Shown: positions 1-7,238 of the stretch, one piece after another
Position numbering within the stretch: position 1 is the stretch's first letter
How the letters are laid out: every line of letters begins with the position of its first letter
DNA from: an uncultured Blautia sp.
Lineage (GTDB): Bacteria > Bacillota > Clostridia > Lachnospirales > Lachnospiraceae
Direction: 5' to 3'
Length of the DNA: 18,936 bases
Assembly (NCBI GenBank): GCA_934373235.1
Contig: CAKROW010000053.1
Coordinates: forward strand, 1 to 18,936
Made by a program: the position numbers and the translations under genes
The notes under the pieces: generated by a model
The model's database searches: none
Told to the model about the DNA's origin: nothing
Seen by the model: the letters and a program-made list of their open reading frames with translations, nothing else

Positions 1-7
1 TGTGTTC

Positions 8-199
8 TTATTTTTCAAGCTGTTCAGCTTTTTTCTTTTTCGGTGCAATTTTATGACCGGAGTAGATCGCCATAACCATGCAAAACAGAGAGCCGCAAGC
101 AAAATACTTGTGAGCCTGCATCAGTTTCTTGCAGCCTGTGTAGAAGCATCCTGCCATACAGACAAATGCTACGAGTGACCAATATTTATGTTCTTTCAT
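8..199 (-). CDS. Small two-helix membrane protein, unknown function
   Basis: This 63-residue protein has two hydrophobic stretches, at about residues 7-24 and 32-48, and a Lys-rich tail (KKKKAEQLEK) that would favour the cytoplasm. It contains several Cys residues (14, 18, 23, 35, 40) spread over both helices. On the minus strand a GGAGG sequence sits about 8 bases before the ATG, which supports real translation. I do not recognise a named family. Short conserved inner-membrane proteins like this are common in Lachnospiraceae and mostly uncharacterised. It is transcribed away from the rest of the window. The coding call is fairly sure because of the good ribosome binding site and membrane-protein composition; the function is unknown. 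Confidence 0.6.
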   Translation of the reverse strand: MKEHKYWSLVAFVCMAGCFYTGCKKLMQAHKYFACGSLFCMVMAIYSGHKIAPKKKKAEQLEK

Positions 200-603
200 G
201 TGATGTCCTCCTTATTATCTGTGGTTATTATCCGCCCCATCTCATCGATGGAGTCCGAATTACCGGCTTTTCTTAATAATCTAACAATTATTATAGCCAG
301 ACCTCTGTTCTTGAGAGTGAAGGTGTGGTTGTAAGACCTGTTAATTTCAGTATAGCCTTTTTTTCAGCCTATAGCAACGAAAGATTTGCAAATTTCCAAA
401 CTACAGCGGAATTTTCAATCAGTAACTCACATGTTAGTAAAGCCGTGAATAATCCAGGACAATTTATAAACAATATTTAAAATCTTGTCGCTGGAAATTC
501 GATAAGCATCCTAAAGCCAATACAACACAGATGTTTCCCCATACACCAATAAAACGTGTTATACTATATAATAAATATAAATAACACACAGGAGGGATTC
601 CAC
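200..603. other. Intergenic gap between two divergent small genes
   Basis: This is about 400 bases without a supportable gene, and it must carry the promoters of both divergent genes. A TATAAT on the minus strand (290-295) could be the -10 of the 63-residue gene, but no good -35 is visible. An inverted repeat TAATAAT/ATTATTA lies at 274-280 and 287-293. A TATAAT at 567-572 could serve the downstream DUF2500-like gene, again without a clear -35. One plus-strand frame stays open for about 60 codons, ending at about 480, but it lacks a ribosome binding site and a recognisable product. I see no RNA gene or mobile-element end. Confidence 0.5.
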
Positions 604-1119
604 ATGCGCATGCCCGAAACAAAAGAAAAAGACACATCCCCGGCAGTAATTTTTATAGTCGAGCTGCTGATCGTAGCAGGAATCGCTGCCATTTTATTAT
701 GGCACCAGGGCTTGTTATTTTCCCTTGGTGCTGCAGAGCACAGGATGGCTGTATTGAGACAGTGGAAGCTGGCAGATGATTCAGGCGTAACTCTGAAGCT
801 TTTGTGGGTGATCCTGGGATTTGGGGGCTTTATAGCTGTAATCTTATATTGCATAGCACAGGGAATTGCAAACAGTATGAGCCGGGAAAAGACAGAAAAA
901 GTCAGGGTAATAAAGAAAAAATATCGGTCTGGTCTGGAAAATGGAGTGGAATACATTTATTGGTATATGGTGACATTTGAGACAGAATCACAGGAAGAAC
1001 TGACTTTACGTGTCACAAAAAAGGAGTATCAGAATATTAAAGAACAGGATACAGGAATACTGACAAGAAGAGGCAACCAGTTTCTGGATTTTCAGCTCCT
1101 GAACAGGCATGGGGAATAA
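604..1119 (+). CDS. DUF2500-like membrane protein
   Basis: This is a 171-residue protein with two membrane segments (about residues 10-32 and 62-84) separated by a short polar loop and followed by a soluble C-terminal domain. The C-terminal part has the pattern of DUF2500 proteins: a basic strand (VRVIKKKY), a Tyr-rich strand ending in VTFET, then a segment similar to LRVTKKEYQNIKEQDTGIL, and a closing strand with RGNQFLDF. The family has no known biochemical role. I chose the ATG at 604 because AGGAGGG lies 7 bases upstream. An in-frame GTG at 556 would add an AT-rich, promoter-like leader. It appears to be a single gene, with glf carrying its own promoter downstream. Confidence 0.72.
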   Translation: MRMPETKEKDTSPAVIFIVELLIVAGIAAILLWHQGLLFSLGAAEHRMAVLRQWKLADDSGVTLKLLWVILGFGGFIAVILYCIAQGIANSMSREKTEKVRVIKKKYRSGLENGVEYIYWYMVTFETESQEELTLRVTKKEYQNIKEQDTGILTRRGNQFLDFQLLNRHGE

Positions 1120-1123
1120 ACAC

Positions 1124-1153
1124 TTGCCATATATGCAGCACAGGTGTTAAAAT
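1124..1153 (+). promoter_or_regulatory. Promoter for glf, extended -10 type
   Basis: TTGCCA at 1124-1129 is followed by an 18-base spacer and TAAAAT at 1148-1153. A TG one base upstream of the -10 makes it an extended -10 promoter. It lies 30 bases before the glf start codon and just after the preceding stop codon, so glf can be expressed independently. Confidence 0.5.
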
Positions 1154-1183
1154 AAGCTCATCAACTAATAAGGAGAAAACGAA

Positions 1184-2299
1184 ATGTACGATTATCTTAT
1201 CGTAGGCGCCGGTCTCTACGGTGCTGTCTTTGCTCACGAGGCAAAGAAGGCGGGCAAATCAGTTCTTGTGATCGACAAGCGCCCGAATATTGCAGGAAAC
1301 GTGTATACTGAGAAGGTTGAGGGAATCAATGTTCACAAGTATGGCGCACATATTTTCCATACCAACAATAAGAAAGTATGGAATTACATCACACAGTTTG
1401 CAGAATTCAACCGTTTTACCAACAGCCCGGTTGCAAACTATCATGGTGAGCTTTACAGCCTTCCGTTCAATATGTACACATTTAACAAGATGTGGGGAGT
1501 TGTGACACCTGAGGAGGCGGCTGCCAAGATCGAAGAGCAGAAGAAGGCAGCAGGTATCCAGGAGCCGAAGAATCTTGAGGAGCAGGCTATCAGCCTGGTA
1601 GGTACCGATATCTATGAGAAACTGATCAAGGGTTACACAGAGAAGCAGTGGGGTCGTCCATGCACTGAGCTTCCGTCCTTTATCATCAAGAGACTTCCGG
1701 TACGTCTTACCTTTGATAACAACTATTTCAATGCGCTGTATCAGGGAATCCCAGTTGGCGGTTATACCAAGATGGTAGCCAATCTTCTGGAGGGTATCGA
1801 GGTACGTCTTGAAGAGGACTATCTGGAGAAGAAAGCTGAGTATGATGCAATGGCAGACAAGGTGATCTACACAGGTGCCATTGATGCATACTTTGGATAT
1901 CAGCTCGGTACTCTGGAATATCGTTCTGTACGTTTTGAGAACGAGACACTGGATAAGCCAAACTTCCAGGGAAATGCGGCTGTGAACTACACAGATGTAG
2001 AGACACCGTGGACACGTATCATTGAGCATAAATGGTTTGAGTTCGGTAAGGATGAGGACGGAAATGACCTGCCGAAGACTGTGATCAGCCGTGAGTACAG
2101 CTCAGAGTGGAAACCAGGAGACGAGCCATACTATCCGGTAAATGATGAGAAGAACGGTAAGCTTTACGCTCAGTACAAAGAACTTGCTGAGAAAGAGCAG
2201 AAGGTAATCTTCGGCGGACGTCTTGGAGAGTACAAATATTATGATATGGATGCTGTTATTGCATCTGCACTTGATATGTGTGAGAAAGAACTTGCATAA
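1184..2299 (+). CDS. glf: UDP-galactopyranose mutase
   Basis: This 371-residue flavoprotein interconverts UDP-galactopyranose and UDP-galactofuranose, the donor for galactofuranose in cell-surface polysaccharides. It acts in the cytosol with reduced FAD. Visible marks are the N-terminal Rossmann FAD-binding motif (IVGAGLYGAVFAHEAKKAGK, then VIDKR), the conserved HKYGAHIFHT segment, the EKQWGRP segment in the active-site region, and the C-terminal GGRLGEYKYYDMDAVIASAL that closes the FAD site. The length matches bacterial homologues (about 365-390). AAGGAG 8 bases upstream sets the ATG. A promoter and terminator flank it, so it is monocistronic. Unusually, no glycosyltransferase or polysaccharide genes are beside it in this window. 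Confidence 0.96.
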   Translation: MYDYLIVGAGLYGAVFAHEAKKAGKSVLVIDKRPNIAGNVYTEKVEGINVHKYGAHIFHTNNKKVWNYITQFAEFNRFTNSPVANYHGELYSLPFNMYTFNKMWGVVTPEEAAAKIEEQKKAAGIQEPKNLEEQAISLVGTDIYEKLIKGYTEKQWGRPCTELPSFIIKRLPVRLTFDNNYFNALYQGIPVGGYTKMVANLLEGIEVRLEEDYLEKKAEYDAMADKVIYTGAIDAYFGYQLGTLEYRSVRFENETLDKPNFQGNAAVNYTDVETPWTRIIEHKWFEFGKDEDGNDLPKTVISREYSSEWKPGDEPYYPVNDEKNGKLYAQYKELAEKEQKVIFGGRLGEYKYYDMDAVIASALDMCEKELA

Positions 2300-2335
2300 A
2301 GAGTTCACGTAAACAGAATATCAGAATCAGGGAAG

Positions 2336-2387
2336 CCTCCTGTTTTTGCCAAGGGTCGGGAAAGTGGCAGAATACAGGAGGTTTTTT
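2336..2387 (+). terminator. Rho-independent terminator after glf
   Basis: CCTCCTGT at 2336-2343 pairs with ACAGGAGG at 2374-2381 and is followed directly by six T residues. The roughly 30-base loop contains an inner GCC/GGC pairing that could lengthen the structure. It lies about 40 bases after the glf stop codon. Confidence 0.8.
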
Positions 2388-2433
2388 ATCTTCGGGACAT
2401 TTGAAACAAAGAGATGAAAAATCAGAAGTAACA

Positions 2434-2442
2434 TGTTAAAAT
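2434..2442 (+). promoter_or_regulatory. Extended -10 promoter element for the peptidase gene
   Basis: TG-T-TAAAAT at 2434-2442 is an extended -10 element, with a weak -35-like TGAAAA at 2415-2420. It lies about 45 bases before the TTG start. The same TGTTAAAATAA string occurs in the glf promoter. Confidence 0.35.
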
Positions 2443-2487
2443 AAAGGGAAGAAACAGAAGTTAATATTTACGAAAGAGAGCAGAAGG

Positions 2488-5400
2488 TTGAAAAAAAATA
2501 CAGTAAATAAAAAAGTTCTTTCCGTTCTTGTAAGCGGTATGCTCATATTTGGTACAGTTCCCATTATGGGAGCTGATATGGAGCAGGGGGATTTTTCAGC
2601 GGAAACAGGGGAGAGTATTCTGGCTGACGGAGAAGAAAATGATTCCACCGGGAGCCAGGACTCTGCAGGAGAACAGGATTCTGTAAATGAACAGGACTCT
2701 GCAGGAGAACAGGATTTTGTAAAGAACCAGGATTCTGCAGGAAATCAGAATCTTATGGAAGAGCAGGTTACGTCAGCCGGCCAGGATACTGCAGAACAAC
2801 AGGATTCCGGAGAACAGCAGGAAGCTGCAGACCAGTCAGGTTCCACGCAGAACCAGGAAGAGATCCAGGATGAAGCGCAATCCCGGGAAATCACAGAAGA
2901 ACAGGAAACAGATCTGGAGCTTTCGGATAAAACAGAAACCCGGAAAGAGCAGTCTTTATCCGGTGACAGTACAGAAGCAGATTCCGATGGAGAAATTTTT
3001 TCAGATACAGAGGAGAGCTTCAGTGATACAGAAGAATCGGATGATGAAGTGGACTATATTAAAGGACGCCCTCTCACAGAGGAGGAGACGGCAGCTCAAC
3101 TGGAGCCTTTTGAAAACCTCACATCCTATTCCACAGCAGTAGAGATCGGTAATGACACAGAAGATGTACCAATGGCAAGAGGCAGTTACCCATCCAGTTA
3201 TAATGCGGCGGATCTGGGATATGTCACCTCTGTGAAAAACCAGGAACCATATGGCATGTGCTGGGCTTTTGGCATGGCATCAGTTCTGGAAACTTCTCTT
3301 TTGAAACAGGGAATGGGAAGCTATGATCTTTCTGAGGAACATCTGGCATACTTTTTCGCAAACAGGGTGGCAGATCCTCTTGGGAACAGCAGGGGAGATG
3401 TGAATATCCATCTGGGCACCGACAATGATGGAAATGTGGATTACCATGAGGGTGGAAATGATCTCCTTGCGTCGATTTTTCTGAGCACATGGTCAGGCAT
3501 GACTACAGAAAAAGATGTGCCTCTGGCAACTGACTCCACTCATACCCAGAAGCTTGGTGTAACACCGGCAGCATCCAAGGCATACAATGCGGCTGCCTAT
3601 CTAAAAAATGCATATTTTTCCGATTATTCTGTTAATATCATGAAAAAGCTGCTCCTGGAAAATCAGGCCGTAACTGTAATGTATAATGCCCAGAATCAGT
3701 ATTATAACCCAAGTACAGCGGCTTATTCCTATCCGACAGCCACAAGTAGCGTGAACCATGTGGTTACAGTTGTGGGATGGGATGATAATTACTCTTACAA
3801 AAATTTCAACTCCAGGTCCAAAGTAACGGCCAATGGTGCCTGGATCGTGAAAAACAGTTGGGGAACAGGCTGGGGCAAAAACGGATATTTCTATATGTCC
3901 TATTATGACAAATCAGTCAGTGATCTGGTGGCAGCTACGGCAACTACCAGCCCGGCTTACAGAAACAATTATTTTTATGACGGAACCTCCGGACTTGCCA
4001 TTGTCAAACTGTATTCAGGGGAAAGCGTTTCCAATATTTATACTGCCAAAGCAGGAAATGGCAAAGCAGAGAAGCTGGGTGAAGTAACCCTGACTGCAAT
4101 GTCAGACAATAATACATATACTGTGCAGGTGTACACAGGCCTTACTGATAACAGTGATCCGGAAAGCGGAACTGCGGCTTACCCTTCGCCGGTTAAGCTT
4201 ACACAGGCTATGGCCGGAGTGGAGACCTTTTCCATACCGGAGGTACTGATTCCTCAGAATACAAAATATTCTGTTGTAATAAAAAACGCAGGAACAGGAA
4301 CCATTAAATATTGCTGTGAAGCAGATGCAAACTATACCTGGATCATGTTTTCGCCGTCTATTTTGGCGGATCAGGGATTTCTTGGTGACGGAGAGGCTTG
4401 GGTGGATACAAAAGACCTGTCCAAAAGTATGACGCCAAGGATCAAGGCTCATACAAAAACCCTGGACAAAGCTGCAAAGATCACTTTGTCATCCAGCTCC
4501 CTTACAATGTATCCGGGAGAAAAAATGACTCTCAAATCGTCGGCTTCTTTCAGTGAACTGTCAGCGTCTGGTCTTTTATGGACAGTTTCAGATACCTCCG
4601 TGGCTACGATTGACCAGAGTGGAAAGCTTACGGCAAAGGCCCCCGGAAAGGTAACTGTCAGGTGCATCAGCAACAGTACGGGAATTTCCGGAACCTGTAC
4701 TGTAAATGTGAAGATAAAGAACCTGTCAGGAGTAAGGATAGCAGGAAAAACCTGGAATGCCCTCCGGGTATCCTGGACCGGAAATTCCGGGTGCAATCGT
4801 TATGTGATATACAGAAAGACTGCAGGGGGAAAAGAAGAAAAAATAGGTGAGGTATCCGGGTCTGTACAGACATACAGGGACAGCGATCTGAAAACCGGAG
4901 TAACCTACACATACCGGGTACGTGGGGCCTATGTTTCCAGTGGAAAAAGTACGGTATACAGCAGTTATTCTGATTCAGTATCGGGAACAACTGTGGTGGG
5001 CACGGTAACTTTATCCGCATCAGCAGGCAGTGGATATAATAAGATCTCCTGGAAAAAAGTTTCCGGTGCTGCAGGCTATGGGATCTGGCGCAGGACCGGC
5101 AGCGGAAAATGGCAGTATCTGAAAGGGGTAAAGAGTAATGTGTATACTTACCGGGATACAGCCATAGCAGGACTTACTACTTATACCTATGCAGTGAAGG
5201 CTTATTACATAACAGATGGAAAAATGATATTCGGAAAGTACAAAGCCGGCAGTACAGTATGCTCCTGTCCGCAGGTTCAGAGTATTTCACGTATCAGCAG
5301 AGTGAAAGGAGGTCTTAAGATCACCTGGAAAGAGCAGAAAAAAGTTTCCGGGTATCGTATCTATCGCAAAACAGGAAACGGTAAATGGATAAAACTTGCA

Positions 5401-5544
5401 GATGTAAAAAAAGGCACAGCCTCCTATGTGGACAAAAAAGCCAGAAAGGGGACTACCTACACCTATGCAGTCCGTGCCTGGGGAAAAGCACCATCAGGAA
5501 AAACCCTCTGGGGAAATTATAAAGAAAAAAAGATAACGTATTGA
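2488..5544 (+). CDS. Secreted C1 (papain-like) peptidase with Big_2 and Fn3-like repeats
   Basis: This is a 1018-residue exported cysteine peptidase. Residues 1-29 form a signal peptide (basic start, hydrophobic core, GA before the cut). About 31-205 is a disordered Gln/Asp/Glu/Ser-rich linker with tandem repeats. The C1A catalytic domain spans about 213-480. Visible catalytic residues are Q252 (oxyanion hole), C258 in CWAF, H424 in VNHVVTVVGW, and N456 in KNSWGTGWG. About 485-650 resembles the lectin-like domain often found behind bacterial C1 domains. Then come a Big_2-like Ig domain (about 663-745) and three Fn3-like repeats (about 748-836, 838-925, 929-1018), each with ITW/VSW and TYTYAVRA-like strands. 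No LPXTG or SLH motif is seen, so it is probably shed or held by the repeats. The start is TTG; no ATG precedes the hydrophobic core. The ribosome binding site (GAGAG) is mediocre. The natural substrate is unknown. Confidence 0.9.
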   Translation: MKKNTVNKKVLSVLVSGMLIFGTVPIMGADMEQGDFSAETGESILADGEENDSTGSQDSAGEQDSVNEQDSAGEQDFVKNQDSAGNQNLMEEQVTSAGQDTAEQQDSGEQQEAADQSGSTQNQEEIQDEAQSREITEEQETDLELSDKTETRKEQSLSGDSTEADSDGEIFSDTEESFSDTEESDDEVDYIKGRPLTEEETAAQLEPFENLTSYSTAVEIGNDTEDVPMARGSYPSSYNAADLGYVTSVKNQEPYGMCWAFGMASVLETSLLKQGMGSYDLSEEHLAYFFANRVADPLGNSRGDVNIHLGTDNDGNVDYHEGGNDLLASIFLSTWSGMTTEKDVPLATDSTHTQKLGVTPAASKAYNAAAYLKNAYFSDYSVNIMKKLLLENQAVTVMYNAQNQYYNPSTAAYSYPTATSSVNHVVTVVGWDDNYSYKNFNSRSKVTANGAWIVKNSWGTGWGKNGYFYMSYYDKSVSDLVAATATTSPAYRNNYFYDGTSGLAIVKLYSGESVSNIYTAKAGNGKAEKLGEVTLTAMSDNNTYTVQVYTGLTDNSDPESGTAAYPSPVKLTQAMAGVETFSIPEVLIPQNTKYSVVIKNAGTGTIKYCCEADANYTWIMFSPSILADQGFLGDGEAWVDTKDLSKSMTPRIKAHTKTLDKAAKITLSSSSLTMYPGEKMTLKSSASFSELSASGLLWTVSDTSVATIDQSGKLTAKAPGKVTVRCISNSTGISGTCTVNVKIKNLSGVRIAGKTWNALRVSWTGNSGCNRYVIYRKTAGGKEEKIGEVSGSVQTYRDSDLKTGVTYTYRVRGAYVSSGKSTVYSSYSDSVSGTTVVGTVTLSASAGSGYNKISWKKVSGAAGYGIWRRTGSGKWQYLKGVKSNVYTYRDTAIAGLTTYTYAVKAYYITDGKMIFGKYKAGSTVCSCPQVQSISRISRVKGGLKITWKEQKKVSGYRIYRKTGNGKWIKLADVKKGTASYVDKKARKGTTYTYAVRAWGKAPSGKTLWGNYKEKKITY
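2656..2751 (+). repeat. 36-bp in-frame tandem repeat in the peptidase linker
   Basis: Two copies (2656-2691 and 2692-2727) start with the same 23 bases, through CAGGACTCTGCAGGAGAACA and the following GGA, and then diverge slightly. A third, degenerate copy runs over 2728-2751. The period is 36 bases (12 codons) and encodes a QDSAGEQDxVxx-type unit, so copy number can change by slippage without a frameshift. Confidence 0.8.
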
Positions 5545-5584
5545 TACAGAAATAAGGAGCTGCTGACGGAAATGTCAGGATAAG

Positions 5585-5628
5585 AAATCCCGCATCAGAA
5601 AAGAAGAGGAATCTGATGCGGGATTTTT
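5585..5628 (+). terminator. Strong rho-independent terminator after the peptidase
   Basis: A perfect 15-base inverted repeat (arms 5585-5599 and 5612-5626, containing ATCCCGCATCAG and CTGATGCGGGAT) with a 12-base loop ends in TTTTT. It sits between convergent genes. On the minus strand the arm ends in only three T residues, but the stem may also stop the mutarotase transcript. Confidence 0.9.
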
Positions 5629-5649
5629 GTGCCTGTGGATATAGCAGGA

Positions 5650-6093
5650 TTAGTCGTTGATGACAACACCCTTCTGGAGCATTACATTTGCATAAAGGGC
5701 TTTCTCACTTGTGGAGATGATGCAGTAAGCGGTCTTTGCCTCATCATAGAATGCGAAACGCTCAATGTTTCCGATGGCATCTGCACCACGGTCATCATGT
5801 TTGGAAACGATTTCTTTGTAGGTGTCCCAGATCGGAGTCTCAACGTCGTCTCCAGGCATAACCTCCATAAGATTTACAGGATGCTCAACATATGTATCAA
5901 GAGGGAAAAGCTTGAGGATCGCGTCAAGGATTTCCGGAACGCCATGTCCGTCACAGCGGATGGTGATGGCATTCTTGCCCATGGATTCTACCGGGAAGTT
6001 ACCGTCAGCAATAACAAGGCGGTCACTGTGACCCATCTCACATAATACTTTTAATAATTCCGGTGATAAGATTTCTGGAATTCCCTTTAACAT
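5650..6093 (-). CDS. fucU: FucU/RbsD-family sugar mutarotase (L-fucose mutarotase type)
   Basis: This 147-residue cytosolic enzyme of the RbsD/FucU family interconverts sugar anomers (L-fucose in FucU, ribose pyranose/furanose in RbsD). Visible marks are the N-terminal MLKGIPEILSPELLKVL helix, MGHSDRLVIADGNFP with H22 (equivalent to the proposed catalytic His of RbsD) and D30, and RCDGHGVPEIL. The length fits FucU (about 140). GGAGG precedes the ATG by about 8 bases on the minus strand. It diverges from the aldolase operon and shares a 207-base control region with it, so it probably serves the same sugar. L-fucose is 6-deoxy-L-galactose, and I see no fucose isomerase, fuculokinase or fuculose aldolase of the FucIKA type here. 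A galactose-like substrate is therefore possible. The family call is firm; the exact substrate is not. Confidence 0.88.
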   Translation of the reverse strand: MLKGIPEILSPELLKVLCEMGHSDRLVIADGNFPVESMGKNAITIRCDGHGVPEILDAILKLFPLDTYVEHPVNLMEVMPGDDVETPIWDTYKEIVSKHDDRGADAIGNIERFAFYDEAKTAYCIISTSEKALYANVMLQKGVVIND

Positions 6094-6138
6094 AATTCGT
6101 ACCTCCTACGGTTTCAGTAAAATTTTAACGGTAATTTA

Positions 6139-6167
6139 AATCTAAACGGATTTTGTATTCTTGACAA
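6139..6167 (-). promoter_or_regulatory. Minus-strand promoter for the mutarotase gene
   Basis: Read on the minus strand, TTGTCA (6162-6167) is followed by a 17-base spacer and TAGATT (6139-6144), about 45 bases before the start codon. The spacer contains AAACGGA (6144-6150 on the plus strand), which equals one end of the palindromic operator at 6239-6258, so the same repressor could touch this promoter. The -10 match is only moderate. Confidence 0.4.
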
Positions 6168-6203
6168 GGTAATATTTTCCTGTAAATGATGAAAATTTTA
6201 TGG

Positions 6204-6232
6204 TTGACAGACGGGGAAGTCAGAGGTATTAT
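6204..6232 (+). promoter_or_regulatory. Main promoter of the six-gene sugar operon
   Basis: A perfect TTGACA at 6204-6209 is followed by a 17-base spacer and TATTAT at 6227-6232. Transcription would start near 6239, exactly at the edge of the LacI-type palindrome. It lies about 70 bases upstream of the aldolase start codon. A second TTGACA at 6161-6166 lacks a convincing -10. Confidence 0.75.
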
Positions 6233-6238
6233 GAACAC

Positions 6239-6258
6239 AAACGGAAACGTTTCGGTTT
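6239..6258. promoter_or_regulatory. LacI-family operator (or CcpA cre-like site)
   Basis: AAACGGAAACGTTTCGGTTT is a 20-bp palindrome with one mismatched pair and the central CG typical of LacI-family operators. It starts at the predicted transcription start, so a bound repressor would block initiation. The most likely ligand is the LacI regulator encoded two genes in (7239-8264). The core GAAACGTTTC also resembles a CcpA cre site, but the flanks (CG/CG instead of TG/CA) fit a dedicated operator better. Confidence 0.75.
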
Positions 6259-6300
6259 CTGAGAACTTAAACTTATATTTATTCCAAGGAGGAAATGATT

Positions 6301-7152
6301 ATGCCACTGGTTACATCGAAGGAAATGCTGTTAAATGCACAGAAGGGCGGATATGCGGTAGGCGCATTCAACGCTGAGAATATGGAAATGGTGAAGGCGA
6401 TCATCCAGGCGGCAGAGGAGCTTAAGGCGCCGGTTATGATCCAGACAACTCCGTCTACTGTTAAATACGGTACAGTAGAGACATACGCAGCTATCGTAGC
6501 AGCAGAGGCTGCAAGGGCATCTGTTCCGGTATGCCTCCATCTGGACCATGGCAGTAGTTTTGAACTTGCCATGCAGGCGATGCATGCAGGATATACTTCT
6601 GTTATGATCGATGGATCCAAGCTGGATTTTGAAGATAATATTAAGGAAACCAAGCGTGTGGCTGATGTTGCGGCAGCACTTGATATCCCATGTGAGGCCG
6701 AACTCGGTAAGGTGGGCGGCAAGGAAGATGACCTGGAAGCAGAGGCGGATACCAATACAGATCCACAGGAAGCCAGGGAGTTTGTGGAGCGTACAGGAGT
6801 TACATCCCTGGCAGTTGCCATTGGAACTGCTCACGGTTTCTATGTTGGAACACCGGTACTGGATAAAGAACGTTTAAGTGAGATCCGTCAGGTTGTTGAT
6901 ATCCCCCTTGTACTTCACGGAGCATCCGGACTCAGTGATGAGGATGTCAGTGACTGTGTAAAACGTGGTATCTGCAAGGTTAACTTTGCGACGGAGCTTC
7001 GTGCTGCATATTCCAGGGCAGTGAAGGAGACCTTTGCCGAGAATGAGAATACCATCGATCCAAAGGCCTACGGAAAGAAAGCGATCCAGGCAGTGAAGGA
7101 ACTGGTTGAAGCCCGCATGAAGGTGTGTGGCTGTGACGGCAAGGCAGAATAA
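6301..7152 (+). CDS. gatY: Class II ketose-bisphosphate aldolase, GatY/KbaY type
   Basis: This is a 283-residue zinc aldolase, most likely cleaving D-tagatose 1,6-bisphosphate (or fructose 1,6-bisphosphate) to dihydroxyacetone phosphate and glyceraldehyde 3-phosphate. Motifs seen are D82 and H83 in HLDHG (catalytic Asp and Zn ligand), EAELGKVGGKEDD at 132-144 with E134, H178 in IGTAHG, H206 in LHGASGL and KVNFATEL. It closely follows E. coli GatY/KbaY along its length, including the C-terminal CGCDGKAE (CGCEGRA in GatY as I recall it). No GatZ/KbaZ partner is in this window. The start is the ATG at 6301, 8 bases after AAGGAGG; the ATG at 6295 is too close to it. It is the first gene of the operon, directly behind the operator. 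The family is firm; the substrate is inferred from the GatD-type and PfkB-type neighbours. Confidence 0.85.
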   Translation: MPLVTSKEMLLNAQKGGYAVGAFNAENMEMVKAIIQAAEELKAPVMIQTTPSTVKYGTVETYAAIVAAEAARASVPVCLHLDHGSSFELAMQAMHAGYTSVMIDGSKLDFEDNIKETKRVADVAAALDIPCEAELGKVGGKEDDLEAEADTNTDPQEAREFVERTGVTSLAVAIGTAHGFYVGTPVLDKERLSEIRQVVDIPLVLHGASGLSDEDVSDCVKRGICKVNFATELRAAYSRAVKETFAENENTIDPKAYGKKAIQAVKELVEARMKVCGCDGKAE

Positions 7153-7183
7153 GGATGTTCACGAAGTGAATCGTAACGAATAA

Positions 7184-7217
7184 TCATTGCTGCAGGTATG
7201 TTTCTGTGCAGTGATGA
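7184..7217 (+). promoter_or_regulatory. Imperfect stem-loop before the LacI gene
   Basis: TCATTGCTGCA at 7184-7194 faces TGCAGTGATGA at 7207-7217. All 11 positions can pair in RNA if G-U pairs are allowed, with a 12-base loop. No T-run follows, so it is not a terminator. It could adjust message stability or the regulator level between the first two operon genes. Confidence 0.35.
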
Positions 7218-7238
7218 GCATACAACGGAGTGATTTTT

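Noticed and set aside
293..480. Plus-strand open stretch of about 60 codons
   Set aside because: It has no ribosome site or convincing start, and its translation matches nothing I recognise.
1259..2029. Open frame of 256 codons on the minus strand
   Set aside because: It lies fully inside glf, has no ribosome site and gives no recognisable protein; it is a by-product of the glf codon usage.
5650..6093. L-fucose degradation locus
   Set aside because: Apart from the mutarotase there is no fucose isomerase, fuculokinase or fuculose-phosphate aldolase in the window.
6239..6258. CcpA catabolite-repression site
   Set aside because: The core matches a cre, but the outer positions do not, and a LacI repressor is encoded in the same operon; kept as an alternative only.
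6301..7152. Glycolytic fructose-bisphosphate aldolase (fba)
   Set aside because: The sequence pattern and C-terminus are closer to GatY/KbaY, and the gene heads a repressed sugar operon with a GatD-type dehydrogenase.
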